A stretch of 64,000 bases of DNA. Source: Pelodera strongyloides (Eukaryota; Nematoda; Chromadorea; Rhabditida; Rhabditidae). The DNA is taken from positions 112,549-176,548 of the forward strand of contig JAANDG010000290.1 in assembly GCA_036852015.1 (NCBI GenBank), written 5' to 3'. This document shows positions 1-12,002 of the stretch, piece after piece (position 1 is the first letter of the stretch; each line of letters begins with the position of its first letter). Under the pieces are notes generated by a model. That model was not told the origin of the DNA. It worked only from the letters and a program-made list of their open reading frames with translations, and did no database searches. The translations under genes and the position numbers were made by a program.

Positions 1-765
1 ACGATCACACCGATTCGCATTGTTTCGTTAAAATACTCGATGGAAAACTTCTGGAGACCAAATTTGCTTGGCCTACAGAAGAGAATCAACAACTCGTGGA
101 AACAGAGAAGAATGTATATGATACAAATGGAGTCAGCTATATGAGTGGTGAGAATGGGATATTGACGTTCAATAATTATAGAGTGTATACGAATAAAAAT
201 TATCAATTAAACAAACGCAAAGTGCCATGCAAGCCACATGTGTGGAGTAGCATTACATATTTAACTAAATGACTATTTCCTCATAACAACATAACATATT
301 TAGATAAGCTCGGTCTCCACCGTATGGAAAACCCTTCACATTCGGATGGAGCTGTCAGCCTTCATCTATATATTCCTCCCTATCAGACATGCAATGCATT
401 CGATGAGGTGTGTTTTCACTTAGTTTGTGATTCTTTTCTTATCTGAACACAATATTCACACAACTAATATGTGCAACAATATGTGTTATTCTATTGCAGC
501 GAACTGGACAGAAGACCAAGTGCACGGTTACATTCTACTCGAAATATGGAGTAAAGGTATGTTATGATTTTATGCAGATTTCGATGAGCTAAGGAAAAGT
601 TGCGGAAAAAATAGTTCCCCAAGAGAACACTTTTGAAAATACCTCTTCCTTCCGTTTCAGCTTGATTACAACGGATGTAAAGAAGGAAAACCAGTCGATT
701 ATCCAGCACCGATTGCGAGTGGACACTTAGCGGCACCCGATGACACGACTGTGGCTCAGAACTAA
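1..765 (+). CDS. cdo-1: Cysteine dioxygenase, 3' part (5' end outside window)
   Basis: Iron enzyme that oxidises cysteine to cysteine sulfinate in the cytosol, the first step of cysteine breakdown. Exons: 1-147 (reading frame from base 3), 304-407, 500-556 and 661-765, with the stop at 763-765. The first exon reads DHTDSHCF, which carries the second iron-ligand His (His88 in mammals) and the Cys (Cys93) that crosslinks to Tyr157. Exon 2 has GLHR (iron-ligand His140) and SLHLY, the Ser153-His155-Tyr157 triad. So the residues for catalysis and for the Cys-Tyr cofactor that fall in the window are all present. The C-terminal tail after the TFYSKYG motif is of ordinary length. An AATAAA poly(A) signal lies at 774-779, just after the stop. 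The N-terminal half, including the first iron His, is outside the window. The call rests on motif order and is firm; the symbol is by orthology. Confidence 0.93.
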
Positions 766-1732
766 TACGCCTCAATAAACCATAGAACGCTCAATTCTTA
801 GAAAGCAGAATGTACATGTGATATTACTATTATTCGTTGCCTGTGATACTTATATTCGTTAAAAATTAAACCAAGTTCTTGAAGTGGGCGAGTATGTGTC
901 CAACGAGTAAGCCCGTCTCAAATTCATTTAAAAAAGAAAGCAACGTGCTGCTATTCTAACATAGCTGAACTCATTCATAGTGCATAACATAGTAGTACTT
1001 TTGGCATTTTTTCTCCTTGTTGAATACGATTACTATTATGAATAAACAATTATTATTTTGCATGAAAATAAATTTATTGACTTCTGTGTTCTTGCGTCTG
1101 AGTGTCGTGCAGTAGTGTATTCATTTATTTTTGTAAACGACACATGTTCAAAAGTTCAAATCTTCGGAAATAAGGCGACTATCCGTAAACTATCATTCTC
1201 GCTGTCTGTTACCTGTTTTAGTAGATGTTAAATTAGTTTATTTTAATTATGCCATGTTCAAATGCCTGTTCAGAATTGGGCGTGACCAGAGTGAAACATA
1301 TTAAACTCGTTGCCTTCGGCACTTTGGCCCTCACGCACATATAAGGGGGCCCTAACCGTTCCTTGCTTCGCACTGCAGGAAAAAAAGAAAGCAAATTGCC
1401 AATTACATGGTTCCCATCGATAAGCAGTAACACCTCACACATAATTATGGCCTGTCGTTCAAAATTTTTCATTTTTCCAAAAGTTTTCACTTTTCCATCA
1501 AAGAGCAAGAAAATCCCCACATTGCAGATCGACAATTACAAATAGTTTTTTATATCTCAGAATTTTTTGAATCATGTTAGGATTTCTGATGTTTCACTGA
1601 AAGAAGAACAAAGCAGCAAGGTGATGTACAGTATTTCAAATTGCCTTTTTCCTGTTGATTTACTCGCGTATGGTACCGTTCCTCCTGAATAAACAAACCC
1701 CTTTTTTGTTCACCCCATTTACAGCCAGATTG
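766..1732. other. Intergenic, no gene seen
   Basis: AT-rich spacer after the cysteine dioxygenase gene. It holds the AATAAA at 774-779 and further AATAAA-like sequences near 1040-1075. Short open frames here lack convincing codon use or splice context. Confidence 0.6.
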
Positions 1733-3796
1733 ATGATCACTAAGACATTTCTCGCTTTAATCATTCTAAAATATTCCACTGCACAAGAAGCAACGACGGT
1801 GACAACCGCAAAGAGCAACCTCACCACAATGAACACGGTAATTTTTCTATTTAATATAGTATTGTATAGACGGGCTCAAATTCGAAGCAAATGAAGCGAT
1901 GTCTACTGGAACTTTCCATTACTTTAATTTTTTAGTGGAAGAGCCAAATTAAAAAATTTCGACTGTGAAGCGGGATGATTAGTCTCGCCGTACCTTTTGC
2001 AACCAAGGGCGAAAATAACTTTAAATCGCATGTAAATACATTAATCTTTCAGTTATGCAATGTATATAAAAATGGAACCGCGTATATCGCTTCATATTAC
2101 GAGCCTCAGAATGATATGTGCACAATGTTCATCAAATTCCCGAAGACGGCCTACTTAAATTTGACCAAAATGTGCAACCAGGTAGTTATCTTAAATGACA
2201 ATGTTCGCATTACAAGCGAATGAGAAATTACTTTGTATGCATACTTAACTGTTGCATTCGCACATGAAACGTTTCAAACTGTATGCCCCTCGCAGCAATG
2301 ATTCAGAATGTTTGCACGCTTGGCGTAGAGATTTCCGAGACTTTCATGAAAGAACATGATTTTTTACTTGGAATTGTATTCACAAAGAAACTTGCACTCC
2401 CATTCATACTCTTCCAAACACTCTTTAGATTGTTGAGCAAGTCGGTGGACGGTGCCAAATTTGCAATTCGCAAAGTGACGAATTGGGAATATATCTCAAT
2501 CAGAGCTTGATTACTGTAAGCCATTTTAATTGCGTCAAAAAACCTGAAACGGTATGAGCAGGTGGTTTGAAATATTACACCTGTCACGCCGCGTTAAAAA
2601 AGTTCTGTGGAACGTGTTATGATCAAGGAACTAACAAATTGAACATTCGATATTATATCGTGTGCCTGAGGTAGCTTTTTCGTTGAGTCAAAAACTCCAA
2701 AGTAATTAAATTAGAGCTACATTGCAATGAATACGCTAACCATAAACCAGGATTAAATGACATCCCCTGATTATTAGTTGCTGGTGTGTGGGAAGAGTAG
2801 TGCAAATAACATATCAGAGACAATTTTAGCTGACGGATACTTTCTACCTCGGACTGGAGCGTGATGACAATTGCGGAGCTTGGAACTGGGTTGGCTGGAA
2901 TGGGACAAAAGTCCCAGAGGAAACAAGTGACAACTCTACCGCCTGTAGTGATAACAGAGCCGTTTTCAGTGTAAGGGACATTCATAATATTATTCCCATT
3001 TGTGTTAAGTAGCAAATAAACATTTAAAATTACTGAAAATTGGATAATAGAACCGAACATTTTGACTTATTGTTAGTATGTGAAGTCGTCCCTATTGGCA
3101 AAAAAATTGAAAACGACAAAAAGAGTTGCCCATGGCTGGAATCGAACCAGCGTCGCCACGGCCACAACGTGGAGTACTAACCACTATACTACATGGGCCG
3201 ATAGTGTGTCTGAAAAGTGTCATTGATAAAGCGGTCAACAGACCTCTCTCTATCTCTCCCCGCTCTAAAAATAAAAGTAAGAGTTCTCATCTCATTTTTC
3301 TACACTAGTTTAGAGTTTTATGCATTTGGAAAGGAAATATATAGAAAATTAGTTCATTAGTTATTCTTTTTTCAGAAAGGACGAGTAATGACAGTCACCC
3401 CAGATTTCACGGAAACTACTGGCTTTTTGTGTCAATGTGGTAAGATCTTTTCTATGTACATCAGCTTTCTCCATGTTCTTATATTGTAAATTAAAAACAT
3501 TTCTGAGTTTCCTTGGTTCCTTGAAATATTGATTACTTATAACATCCTCAATAAGGGCTTAATCAATCTGCTAAAGAAAGGTTGTTTTCTTATATTTAGT
3601 TTCTCCGAAAGTCAGTGATTATCCTCCCAGTGATGAAAAAGACGACAATTCATCTGTTTATCCCGGAAGAACATTGGCCATTCTCTTGGTTTTATGGAGA
3701 CTAAGCATCATATCAAAGGTAGTTACAACTAAACTCTTTTGGAAAATCTCATGGCACAGTTAGTTACTGATTATATTTTAGCTGCATTCGATATGA
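1733..3796 (+). CDS. Secreted C-type lectin-like domain protein
   Basis: Model: 1733-1837, 2053-2181, 2307-2375, 2429-2515, 2830-2970, 3376-3439, 3600-3718, 3782-3796; 242 codons. The ATG opens a signal peptide (MITKTFLALIILKYSTAQ). The body reads as a C-type lectin-like domain: a leading Cys pair, a helix-like stretch EHDFLLG, then FYLGLERDDNC, WNWVGWNG and ending GFLCQC, the order expected of the fold. The EPN/QPD and WND motifs that bind calcium and sugar in true lectins are not evident, so sugar binding is doubtful. After the domain come an acidic linker and a hydrophobic stretch (TLAILLVLWRLSII), which could be a GPI signal or membrane segment. The end is uncertain: reading through the last donor gives a stop at about 3765 instead. 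Junction 2375/2429 is also tentative. A tRNA-His lies antisense in the intron 2971-3375. Confidence 0.7.
3127..3198 (-). tRNA. tRNA-His (GTG anticodon)
   Basis: The minus strand folds into a full cloverleaf of 72 nt. The acceptor stem GCCCATG pairs perfectly with CATGGGC, followed by discriminator A. The anticodon stem CCACG/CGTGG closes loop TTGTGGC, with GTG at 3163-3165. The T arm GCTGG-TTCGATT-CCAGC is intact. The genomic base before position 1 happens to be G, the same base that is added to tRNA-His after transcription. It carries no intron. It lies antisense within an intron of the lectin-like gene. Confidence 0.96.
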
Positions 3797-5091
3797 TATT
3801 ATGCATACTCGCTGATTGCATTAAGCAGCGGGCCGCAAATCATTTCTGAAGTTTCAATTAATTAATTCATATGAGGCCACTCAATCTAACTTTGTTGTAG
3901 TTTTGCTGAGCACTCGTTTCGGGCAAGATTAAATAGTTCCTTTTTTGCAGTTCACCGTGTGAAATTACTCCCATGCAACGCCTGCGCAGCTCTCACTTCA
4001 TTAAAAAAAGTATTAAAAAGGTGCGTTGATTGCACATACTCTCGGAACATTATATAAAAATAGAAAAGGAAAGAAAAGAAAAGGAAAGAAACATGATGCA
4101 TGCATGATATGATGCGTCTATCGTTCAAAGTTTTCATAACAAAATTTTGTTTTACTTCTAATGGAGTAGGTAAGAGTGTATGAATGTCTGTTCACTCTGG
4201 TCCTCAGGCGCGCAGCGCGCAAATGCGTAGCCGCGTCCGCGGGAAAAGATTGAAAATTCGCATTGAAAATTTCGAGACACAGAGAAACCTCTTTTCTGCG
4301 TCTCCCCCTTTCCCATGATCTCTTTTCCGCGGACGCGGTTACGCATTTGCGCGCTGCGCGCTTGAGAATGTTGCACGTCGGGAAGGTTGGTTGGATTTGT
4401 AAGTGTTCAGAAAGTTCAAAAGTCACTTAAACTTAGAGGACACAAACTTAAGACGAATGAGGACACAAACATATGATGAATTATTTCAGGTTACCAGTTG
4501 TTCAGTGACATCGGGATTGATTTGAAAAATGCGTCGCCTCTCATCATATTCGGATTTGTGCAATAATCCCACATGCGTGTTCTGTTACTCGAATTTTGAA
4601 ACCAAAAAATACCTCCCAAACTGCTCTTGAAATTTTACCGCACATATTTAACACGAATTATCGTGATATTACATCCTAATCATTTTATTTCAACCTCAGC
4701 TCGGAATTCTTAAGTACAATGTACCTCCATTGATCTTTTCGTCAATAGTTAACCACATATGTATGTACTCACAATCGGAGTCTATTTGTACACATGTGTT
4801 CTTGCTGTTCAATTATTTTGAATAAATAATTCTTGTTCCGTATGTTATTTTATTAAATAACTATTCGTATTTTTTGCACTTGCTTAAAGCAAGCATATGT
4901 GCTAGTCAAATGTAAATAAATAAATACTTTGAAGTTATTGTGGCAAATGCGCTTGTGCAATTCTTCATAATTGTGTAAAAAAGACAGGGAGCTTCAACTA
5001 ACTTTGCCTTTTACCCTCATTGTAAGCTGCAATATTTTCTCCTTGCTGGAAACTTGAATTACTGTCAAAAGCATTTATTAACGAACTTCAG
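3797..5091. other. Intergenic with one inverted-repeat element
   Basis: AT-rich spacer between the lectin-like gene and the repeat/PAN gene. The inverted repeat at 4203-4366 is GC-rich against this background. No coding region is seen. Confidence 0.6.
4203..4366. repeat. Inverted-repeat (foldback/MITE-like) element
   Basis: The left arm, about 4208-4250, and the right arm, about 4318-4361, are nearly perfect reverse complements over about 42 bp and contain GCGCGC, AAATGCGTA and CCGCGTCCGCGG. A weaker extension (CTCA/TGAG) reaches 4203 and 4366. The spacer is about 70 bp and has no coding capacity. A clear target-site duplication is not visible. The GC-rich arms contrast sharply with the surroundings. 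Confidence 0.75.
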
Positions 5092-8000
5092 ATGCAATGT
5101 CTTGCTCTGACCGCGTTACTTCTCTGCTTGGCCTTTACAACTGCATATCCTGGTATTGTTTCACCAATCAGTGCTTGTTATCTTTGCGAATAGAGTGAAA
5201 ACAAACATGAATGAAAATTGTTATTGAAGAATTATGACTACGCAAAGGAAGGTTTTTTTCAAACTATGGTATGCTTCTTACAAAAATTCCGGCAAATGTC
5301 CATGATTATAATTTTTAAAGACGTCACTACGAAGAACGGCTTTTCTATGGATGCGATCAGTTCACGTGATTTTGAAGGAGACCCGGTAAGAAAGTTATTT
5401 CGTCTGTCGAATTAAACATTATACTACTGCAAAGAACGAGGCTCGTAGTTAGATGTTTTTAAAATAGTTATTAAGTAAAAACTGAATATGATGTGTTTTC
5501 CATATTGAGTACTACAGAATTGATCAATTTGCTCTTGCTTCATAGCCTAATTTCCACAGTGTATCACTTTGTAGGGCGTGCTATCTAGTGTCGGGAACAC
5601 GCTGAACAATGTTGCTGAAGATTTAACACACTCAAACATCGGACAAGGAGCACAGGAATTCGGAAGTAGTGTCAAGGTTCGCTAAGCTTTGTTCAGTTGA
5701 TATATTGCATAATACTAAAGTGTTTCTCATTTAATTGTGTACATAGCCCAGCCTAAATACAAACATCTAGTCATGAAAACCTTGCGCTCGTAAAGACAGG
5801 AGGCACAAGCAATTTTGTTTAAAACAACATTTTCCAGGACATGGCGTCTGGGACCGGTGAAACAATTGGAAACGCGGCCAACAATATGGCGAATATCAAC
5901 ATTGGACAAAGTGCACAGGAGTTTGGCAACAGTGTCAAGGATTGTTTAATTCCATGAATGCAAGAAACACACATACTAACAATGTGTTCCACGAGTAACT
6001 AACAAGCTGTATTTTTAGAATATTTGGAACGACGCCGGGAATATCTTTTCCAATGCCTTTGGGGACGCCAAAGACGGTGTGGCAAATATTGGAGATAAGG
6101 TGAGGCCAAATGACTACAAAACAAACCAATTTCCTCAAAATATGGACAGTGTGGTTGCCAACATTTCAATAATACTTATCGAACAAGACAATTAGCTAGT
6201 AAGCCGTTGTCACATGTAGTAATGGGAACAGGCGTCTACAGATCGGCGGCACATTCAACGACGTGAAAGGGGCAGTTTCCGGAGCAGCATCGGATTCAGT
6301 CGACTTTGTCAAGAACATCAACGTTGGAGAAGGAGTCAATACTCTGGCAAATGGAGCTGCACAAACAGCCAATGATGCATGGAACTCAATCGGAAACAGT
6401 GCTACAGTTCAAGCCGTTTCGGAATTCACTCAAGATGCTTCGAGTAAAGTAAGAGATTGCAAAAAAAATGACTGAAATAAGATCCACTCCGAGAACACCC
6501 ATTCTGCATGTGATATGATATGCACCTACTTCGCCGGCACGTTCGATAAACCATGATCCATAGAGGTCTCATTGTAGGCCTTACCAAGTAGGAATAGTAT
6601 ATTTTTACAGATCGGCGGCACATTCAACGATGTTACCGGAGCTGTTGGTGGAGCGGCATCGGATTCATTCAATTTCGTAAAGAACATCAACGTGGATGAA
6701 GGAGTAAACAACTTGGCAAATGTTTCTGAAACAGCAAATGATGCTTGGAAAACCCTTGGGAACAGTGCCCCTGTTGAAGCTGTTTCTAACTTTGCGCAAG
6801 ATGCCTCAAATAATGTGGGTGATCATTAAAATATTATGCATGCTTGGTTTATTTGAACAAAATATAAGTGATTACACGAAAACAGGCACCCACACATACC
6901 ATAATAGTAAGTTGTACCATAAGAGTAAGTTGCGACAATTACAGATCGGAGGAACATTCAATGACATGAAAGGCGCCGTCTCTGGAGCAGCATCTGATTC
7001 AGTCAACTTTGTCAAGAACATCAACGTTGGAGAAGGAGTCAATAACCTGGCAAATGGAGTTTCACAAACAGCAAATGACGGATGGAACTCAGTCGGAGAC
7101 AGTGCTCCTGTACAATCCATTTCTGACCTCACACAGGATGCCGCAAGCAAAGTTAACGTTTTAGTTGACAACCCTGAAGTACAGGAACAAACACACGTTT
7201 TGGATGACTTATCCAGCGATATAAATTCATCCATGGACCACGTCGTCAATCCGCGCTCAGATCCCCAACAAGATTTAACCAGTATGGCTGATAATGCAAA
7301 CCAATTGATGAGCGAAGCGTCGAATACATTTAATGGTTTAGCAAATGATGCCACATCAGCCGCTGAGAACATAGGACAGCAAAGTTCTGATGTTGCTGGG
7401 AACGCTGTCAATAATATGGGGGAGATGATCAACAATGCTCAGTCTCAAGTGAATGGAGCCGTGGAAGAAGTCGGCAACGCTGCCGAAAATGTGGTGAACT
7501 CGACTGGAACAGGACAGTACGTGGATGCAGCTCCCAGTGACCTTCTTGATCAGACTGGACTTCCCCCCGTCCTTCCTGATGTTTCGGAGCAGCCACACAA
7601 TTTGCTGGACAATGCAGGAGCCGTAACAGATCAGGTCGACAATGTGCTTTCCGACCCAATGGAGTCACCTGATAGTCTGATTGATACGATCAAATCAGAT
7701 ATCTCAAATGCTTTCGGGACGGCTGCACCTGGTGCGCAATTGGCAACGAGCGGAATATCAGCAACTTCGACGGCACCAGGAACCGTGGTATCTTCTGTAC
7801 CAACGAGTACAGCGGGATCGTTACCCATCAGTGCTTCCACTGCTGGACCAATTGGATCGAGTACTGGTGCGACAATAGCGGCAAGCGTGGGATCGAGTAC
7901 GATAGGTGGCTTACCGCCAACCTCTACTACGGTGCCTTCGACCAGTGTATCTGGACCTACGGATGCTTCTGCCACTGGACCTGCCGTTAGTGTATCTGCG

Positions 8001-9749
8001 GCTACTGGTACTTCGGCTACTATGTCAGGTTTGTAATTTTCAGTATTTAAAAGGTCGCCCTGCGGAAACGCATAAACCAAGCAAGCTGAAGAAAATTTAG
8101 TAAAATTCGTGACATCTACTTGCCGATTAGTCCAACAAAGAATCTACCGTTATTTATATTCTTTCATTATTACTAACTCTTCATTCCATTCCATAAAAAA
8201 GTGCACATTCAAGAGGTCCAGCTTCTTAGGTGGTGTTAGAAATAAGTCGCGATTTATCGTATTATCGTATCTTAGTTGCTTCTTCGAATGAAACTGAGCC
8301 AACAGAAAGTACAGCCGCTCCAACGTCAACAACTGAACCAAAAACTCCTCTTGTTGGAGAAACTGTCCCAGTTCCCGAATTTCCTGTCACAAGTTTGCTT
8401 CTTTCGACTTGTACTTGAAATTGTGTTGAAGATAGGTAAAAAGCATAGTATCATGCATCCCTCAAAGAGTTATTATTTCTCTATGTTCTCTACAATTAGT
8501 CTCCCTTTCGGACACCAACTTGAATCAAGTAGAAAATGATTTATTCGTCTTTTTTTAATTGAACATGGAAGTAATTTCTTGTCTTTAGATGACTGTGTTT
8601 TCACCAATGTGGACCCCCGATCATCCGTTAGTTCAGAGGCTTATCAGGTTATATTTTGTAAAGCACTTGAAAAGACAAAATTACTTACAACATTGTAATC
8701 AAACCCGCACTCTGCGGGAAAGTCTGCAGGTCAGGTGCAGAGTAAAGTCACATACAACATTGCTGTGTCCATTATTTATTTCCGTGTTTCAGCCAGTCGG
8801 CTATTCCGACGACTGTCAGGGATTGTGCGAAAATTCAACTATGTTTACTTGTAAAGCATTCACATGGGCAGGTGCTTTTATTTAATATTTATAACCTATT
8901 GCTTTCAATGTGATGCGTAATAAATTAAACATGTCTTATTTCAATGAAGTGGTTCCTGCAGCGCAACTAGAGAAATGTTTTATTGAAATTTCTAAGGACC
9001 CGGGAGCTACTGTGTCCTCCACGGCGCTCTTAACAAAGCAATGGTTACAATATCGAATGGTTCACCTTATAATTTGACAGACGTCGACTGTCTGAATAAT
9101 GAAGGAGGTTCGTTTGCTGAAGTTTTGTAACACTTAGAATTAAAATGCATAATCACGTTGGAGCCGAATCGAACATATTTTTGCAGGTTCTACCATCAAG
9201 CGATGTGTCTTCGCCGAGCGTGGCATTCAAATATCAATGAATTTGAATGTTTCTACGTTCAAGAAACATAAGGTATGCACCAATTATGCGGTTGCCTGAT
9301 ATTACAAGCAAGTTCCTGCATTGGACGTTGCAGATACACATGTATCAATTTTTGGCACATTTCATTCACAAAATAAGTTAAGCTGTCACAATGAAGAAGT
9401 CTTGGCAAGTTAGAGTGCAAACAAAGATTCCACTCATGTATTTTTCAGGCGCAAACCATCAACTTCTGTCAGCAAATGTGCTCAATGGATGTCTTAGGAC
9501 AGTGTACTTCGTTTGGATATGATCCTAGGTATGAATTGCATATTTTAAAGGAAAGCATCTTTTGGCTAAAAGAAAGGTAAGTCAATACACCAGTCTTGCT
9601 AACACTGTGAACCAATATAATACCTTTGCAGGATTTCCTTCTTCGACGGCTACAATTGTGTGACGTTTCATAGAAGTTTGTCACAGACGGAACTACCAAG
9701 AGGGTCATTCTCTTTGTATGAGAATCCATGTCTCCTATACACAGTATGA
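5092..9749 (+). CDS. Secreted repeat protein with mucin-like linker and two PAN/Apple domains
   Basis: Exons: 5092-5152, 5321-5385, 5575-5676, 5838-5933, 6019-6099, 6242-6448, 6611-6814, 6945-8028, 8276-8392, 8589-8647, 8793-8871, 8997-9107, 9187-9272, 9449-9528, 9632-9749; 849 codons, phases consistent. A signal peptide (MQCLALTALLLCLAFTTAYP) leads into Ala/Asn/Gly/Ser-rich, LEA-like sequence. Residues about 136-341 are three copies of a 68-69-residue unit starting IGGTFND, the first two on single exons and the third opening exon 8. Then come Asn/Asp/Ala-rich and Ser/Thr/Pro-rich, probably O-glycosylated, stretches. Residues about 673-849 have two PAN-like Cys patterns (DDCVFTNV, DDCQGLC, FTCKAF; then RCVFAERG, FCQQMC, CTSFGYDP). 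An AATAAA at 9790-9795 follows. The join 8392/8589 is inferred: without it the first part would stop at 8418 and the PAN part would have no start codon. PAN domains mediate protein or sugar contacts; the role here is unknown. Confidence 0.72.
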
Positions 9750-9978
9750 TACACAAGTCGAATGCGAATACAGAACCTTTTTGTAGAGCAATAAAAATCA
9801 ATAATGCAACAAAACAAGGATTTTCAATAATAAACTTATGTTTTTATTTGTGTGGTCACTTTTTCTACTCTGGTCATTTGGTCGCAATGCTGAACTGTTT
9901 AGTTGCAAGTAATGCACAAAGTAAGTTATATGTTTTATTAATCTGTTTATACAGTTTTGACTTTTTGAATTATCTATC

Positions 9979-11948
9979 CTAATCCCAGATGTAGCAAATG
10001 GGTTTTGAGTCAGTTTGCCTGAAGTTTCCGCTCTTCACCAATTGCTTTACCTCATTTTCGGAAGTCGTGTAGAGAATATTTCCTGAAATGGGGATTTCAT
10101 TCGGCGGTGTAAGTCTTAGTTGTATCACACACAAATTCCCATCATTTGGTACATAAATCATTGTTTGATCATGCCTTAGATATTCAGACTTTGAACGATA
10201 CATAGAAATATGGCACTAGCAATGTCCGTACTTTCAACCAAGATTATCACATGTATAACACATACCATCGTATGCCTTGGTGCCTTGCAACTCGTAAAGA
10301 GCGTCTGTGGCTCCGCATTGTCCTCTTTGCTTCATGCACATACCCACCGATGAGAACTTTTTCCATGTGCCCTGAATTTAGGAACGTTCTTTCTTCTGTA
10401 TAGTTAGTACCACAACTAAAAAGCAGCTGTGATACGCTGATATTATTAATAACCTAAGTACTTTCGCTCTATGCTGTTCATTTGCGTGATGAACTCACCT
10501 TTGCTGTCACCTTGTTAAGTTCGGGCTGCGATGTGACAAGCTTTTGTGCTCCTGAACATGATACGATTAAGGGGGGGGGGTAGTTTTGTGAAAATGTTTA
10601 CTGCGGGAACGTGTACACTCGCACGCATATCATAGAGTAGTGATACCTTGTGCATTTCCAGCATAGTACAGTTCAGTAATAGATGAGCATCGTTGTTGAA
10701 TCTTTCCACGGTTTCTCGTCCAAACAAGCATGGGAATGATCTTTCCAAGCACAGCTGAAAAAGGACAAGTTTCCAACTTCTTATCGATTTATGAATAACC
10801 AATCCTGCGCTAAATGTCGAATTCTTAGACGCAAAATCTCGTATTATCTCACTTGATCCCTGGAAACCCTTCTTCTTCTTGTTATCAATATCTTGTCTGT
10901 TGGCGTGCATGTAGGTTCTGCGCTGAAAGTATAATGAGCCAGTTAAAGTCACTTAAGAGAAATGCGTCTTGGTGACAAACTATGTTACGTAGTGACTCAT
11001 GTTAGAAAAGACCAACCGCCTGGGTGTTGGTCACTCGGTAGAGGGGCGATGCGTATGAGGTAACGTCATTCTGAAAGTACCGGATTAGTACGCTCGAAAC
11101 CTATGATGAACAAAAAATATGATGTAACACAATAGTATCATCGTTGCGCTTAATGTGTCTATTTCCCATGTAACCTACGACAAGCTGCAGATAGCCCATC
11201 GCAACAATGTTCAGACTCACAAGACGATCATTGAAGTCATAGTCGTAGTCGTCTGACCAGGCTTCCCTTTCAAACGAATCTCCCTGGAATTTGAATTTGT
11301 CTCCCTGTCGTCGTGGCGCTGAGCGGCTAGGAGCTTTGCCACCGAGTTTGTCGAAACGGTTGTCTGTAATTAGGAACAAATAAGCTGATTGCATTGAAGA
11401 GAGTAGACATACATCGTTATAACCTGAACCAATTATTGTATGTACAAGCAAAGCTCACCTCGTCCGCCGAATCCTCCAATTTTGTTTTTCTCTGAAAGTG
11501 AAGAGGTTTTAGAAACGAACTAATATTTTGCCCCACAGGACAAATGAGAATTTTAAGATTTAATATTTTTTTTATTTATCAATTGATAGTAAAGTATAAT
11601 TAAAGATGAAAAATGAAAAACGCACCGACTATAACTTGATTCAGGTTCCACTCGCCCGGTGAGTTCTTACCACCGAATTGAGCTGAAATTATACAATTAC
11701 TCATGGAACTACCAATTTTGAATCTTGGTCTGATAGTCCGCAAAATCTTGGTATATTTTTTAATTTATATGTTCATTGGGCTATCCATACATAAATGATA
11801 CATAAATGTTGCTGATGCATGGGTTGTAGCTAATCATAATGCATGTTTCGTCGCGAGTAAATGTATGTGTATGTAACACAGTAGCAGCACATATGTATAA
11901 CCTACCAGTTGCCGTCCCAAGAAGAACACAGAGCAGTAGTAGATTCAT
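9979..11948 (-). CDS. Secreted protein of unknown family
   Basis: Minus-strand exons from the start: 11948-11906, 11682-11671, 11491-11459, 11363-11221, 10922-10853, 10754-10647, 10551-10511, 10371-10266, then a last exon ending at the stop 9981-9979. The ATG opens a short signal peptide (MNLLLLCVLLGTAT). Next come a Gly/Phe stretch (KIGGFGGR), a charged part (WSDDYDYDFND) and a second half beginning GTWKKFSSVGMC. That G-x-W start recalls lipocalins, and the tail YVPNDGNLCVIQLRL could be a beta strand, but this is a weak resemblance. The second exon is only 12 nt. The last intron is unresolved: the strong donor after 10266 leaves phase 1, while the coding-looking 3' frame opens in another phase near 10160. 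Either the acceptor is further in (about 10090) or a weaker donor is used. Confidence 0.6.
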
Positions 11949-11992
11949 TATATAATAATGAGCAACTGTTGTAAAAGAGCGTTCGCATTTCT

Positions 11993-12002
11993 CTTAAATA
12001 TA
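11993..12002 (-). promoter_or_regulatory. Candidate TATA box
   Basis: On the minus strand, TATATTTAAG lies about 45-54 bp upstream of the ATG of the unknown secreted protein gene. Spacing is compatible with a core promoter and a very short 5' leader. The AT-rich background makes chance occurrence easy. Confidence 0.3.

Noticed and set aside
2653..3060. A 135-codon minus-strand open frame
   Set aside because: It overlaps the sense exon 2830-2970 of the lectin-like domain, which has splice sites and domain motifs; the antisense frame has neither.
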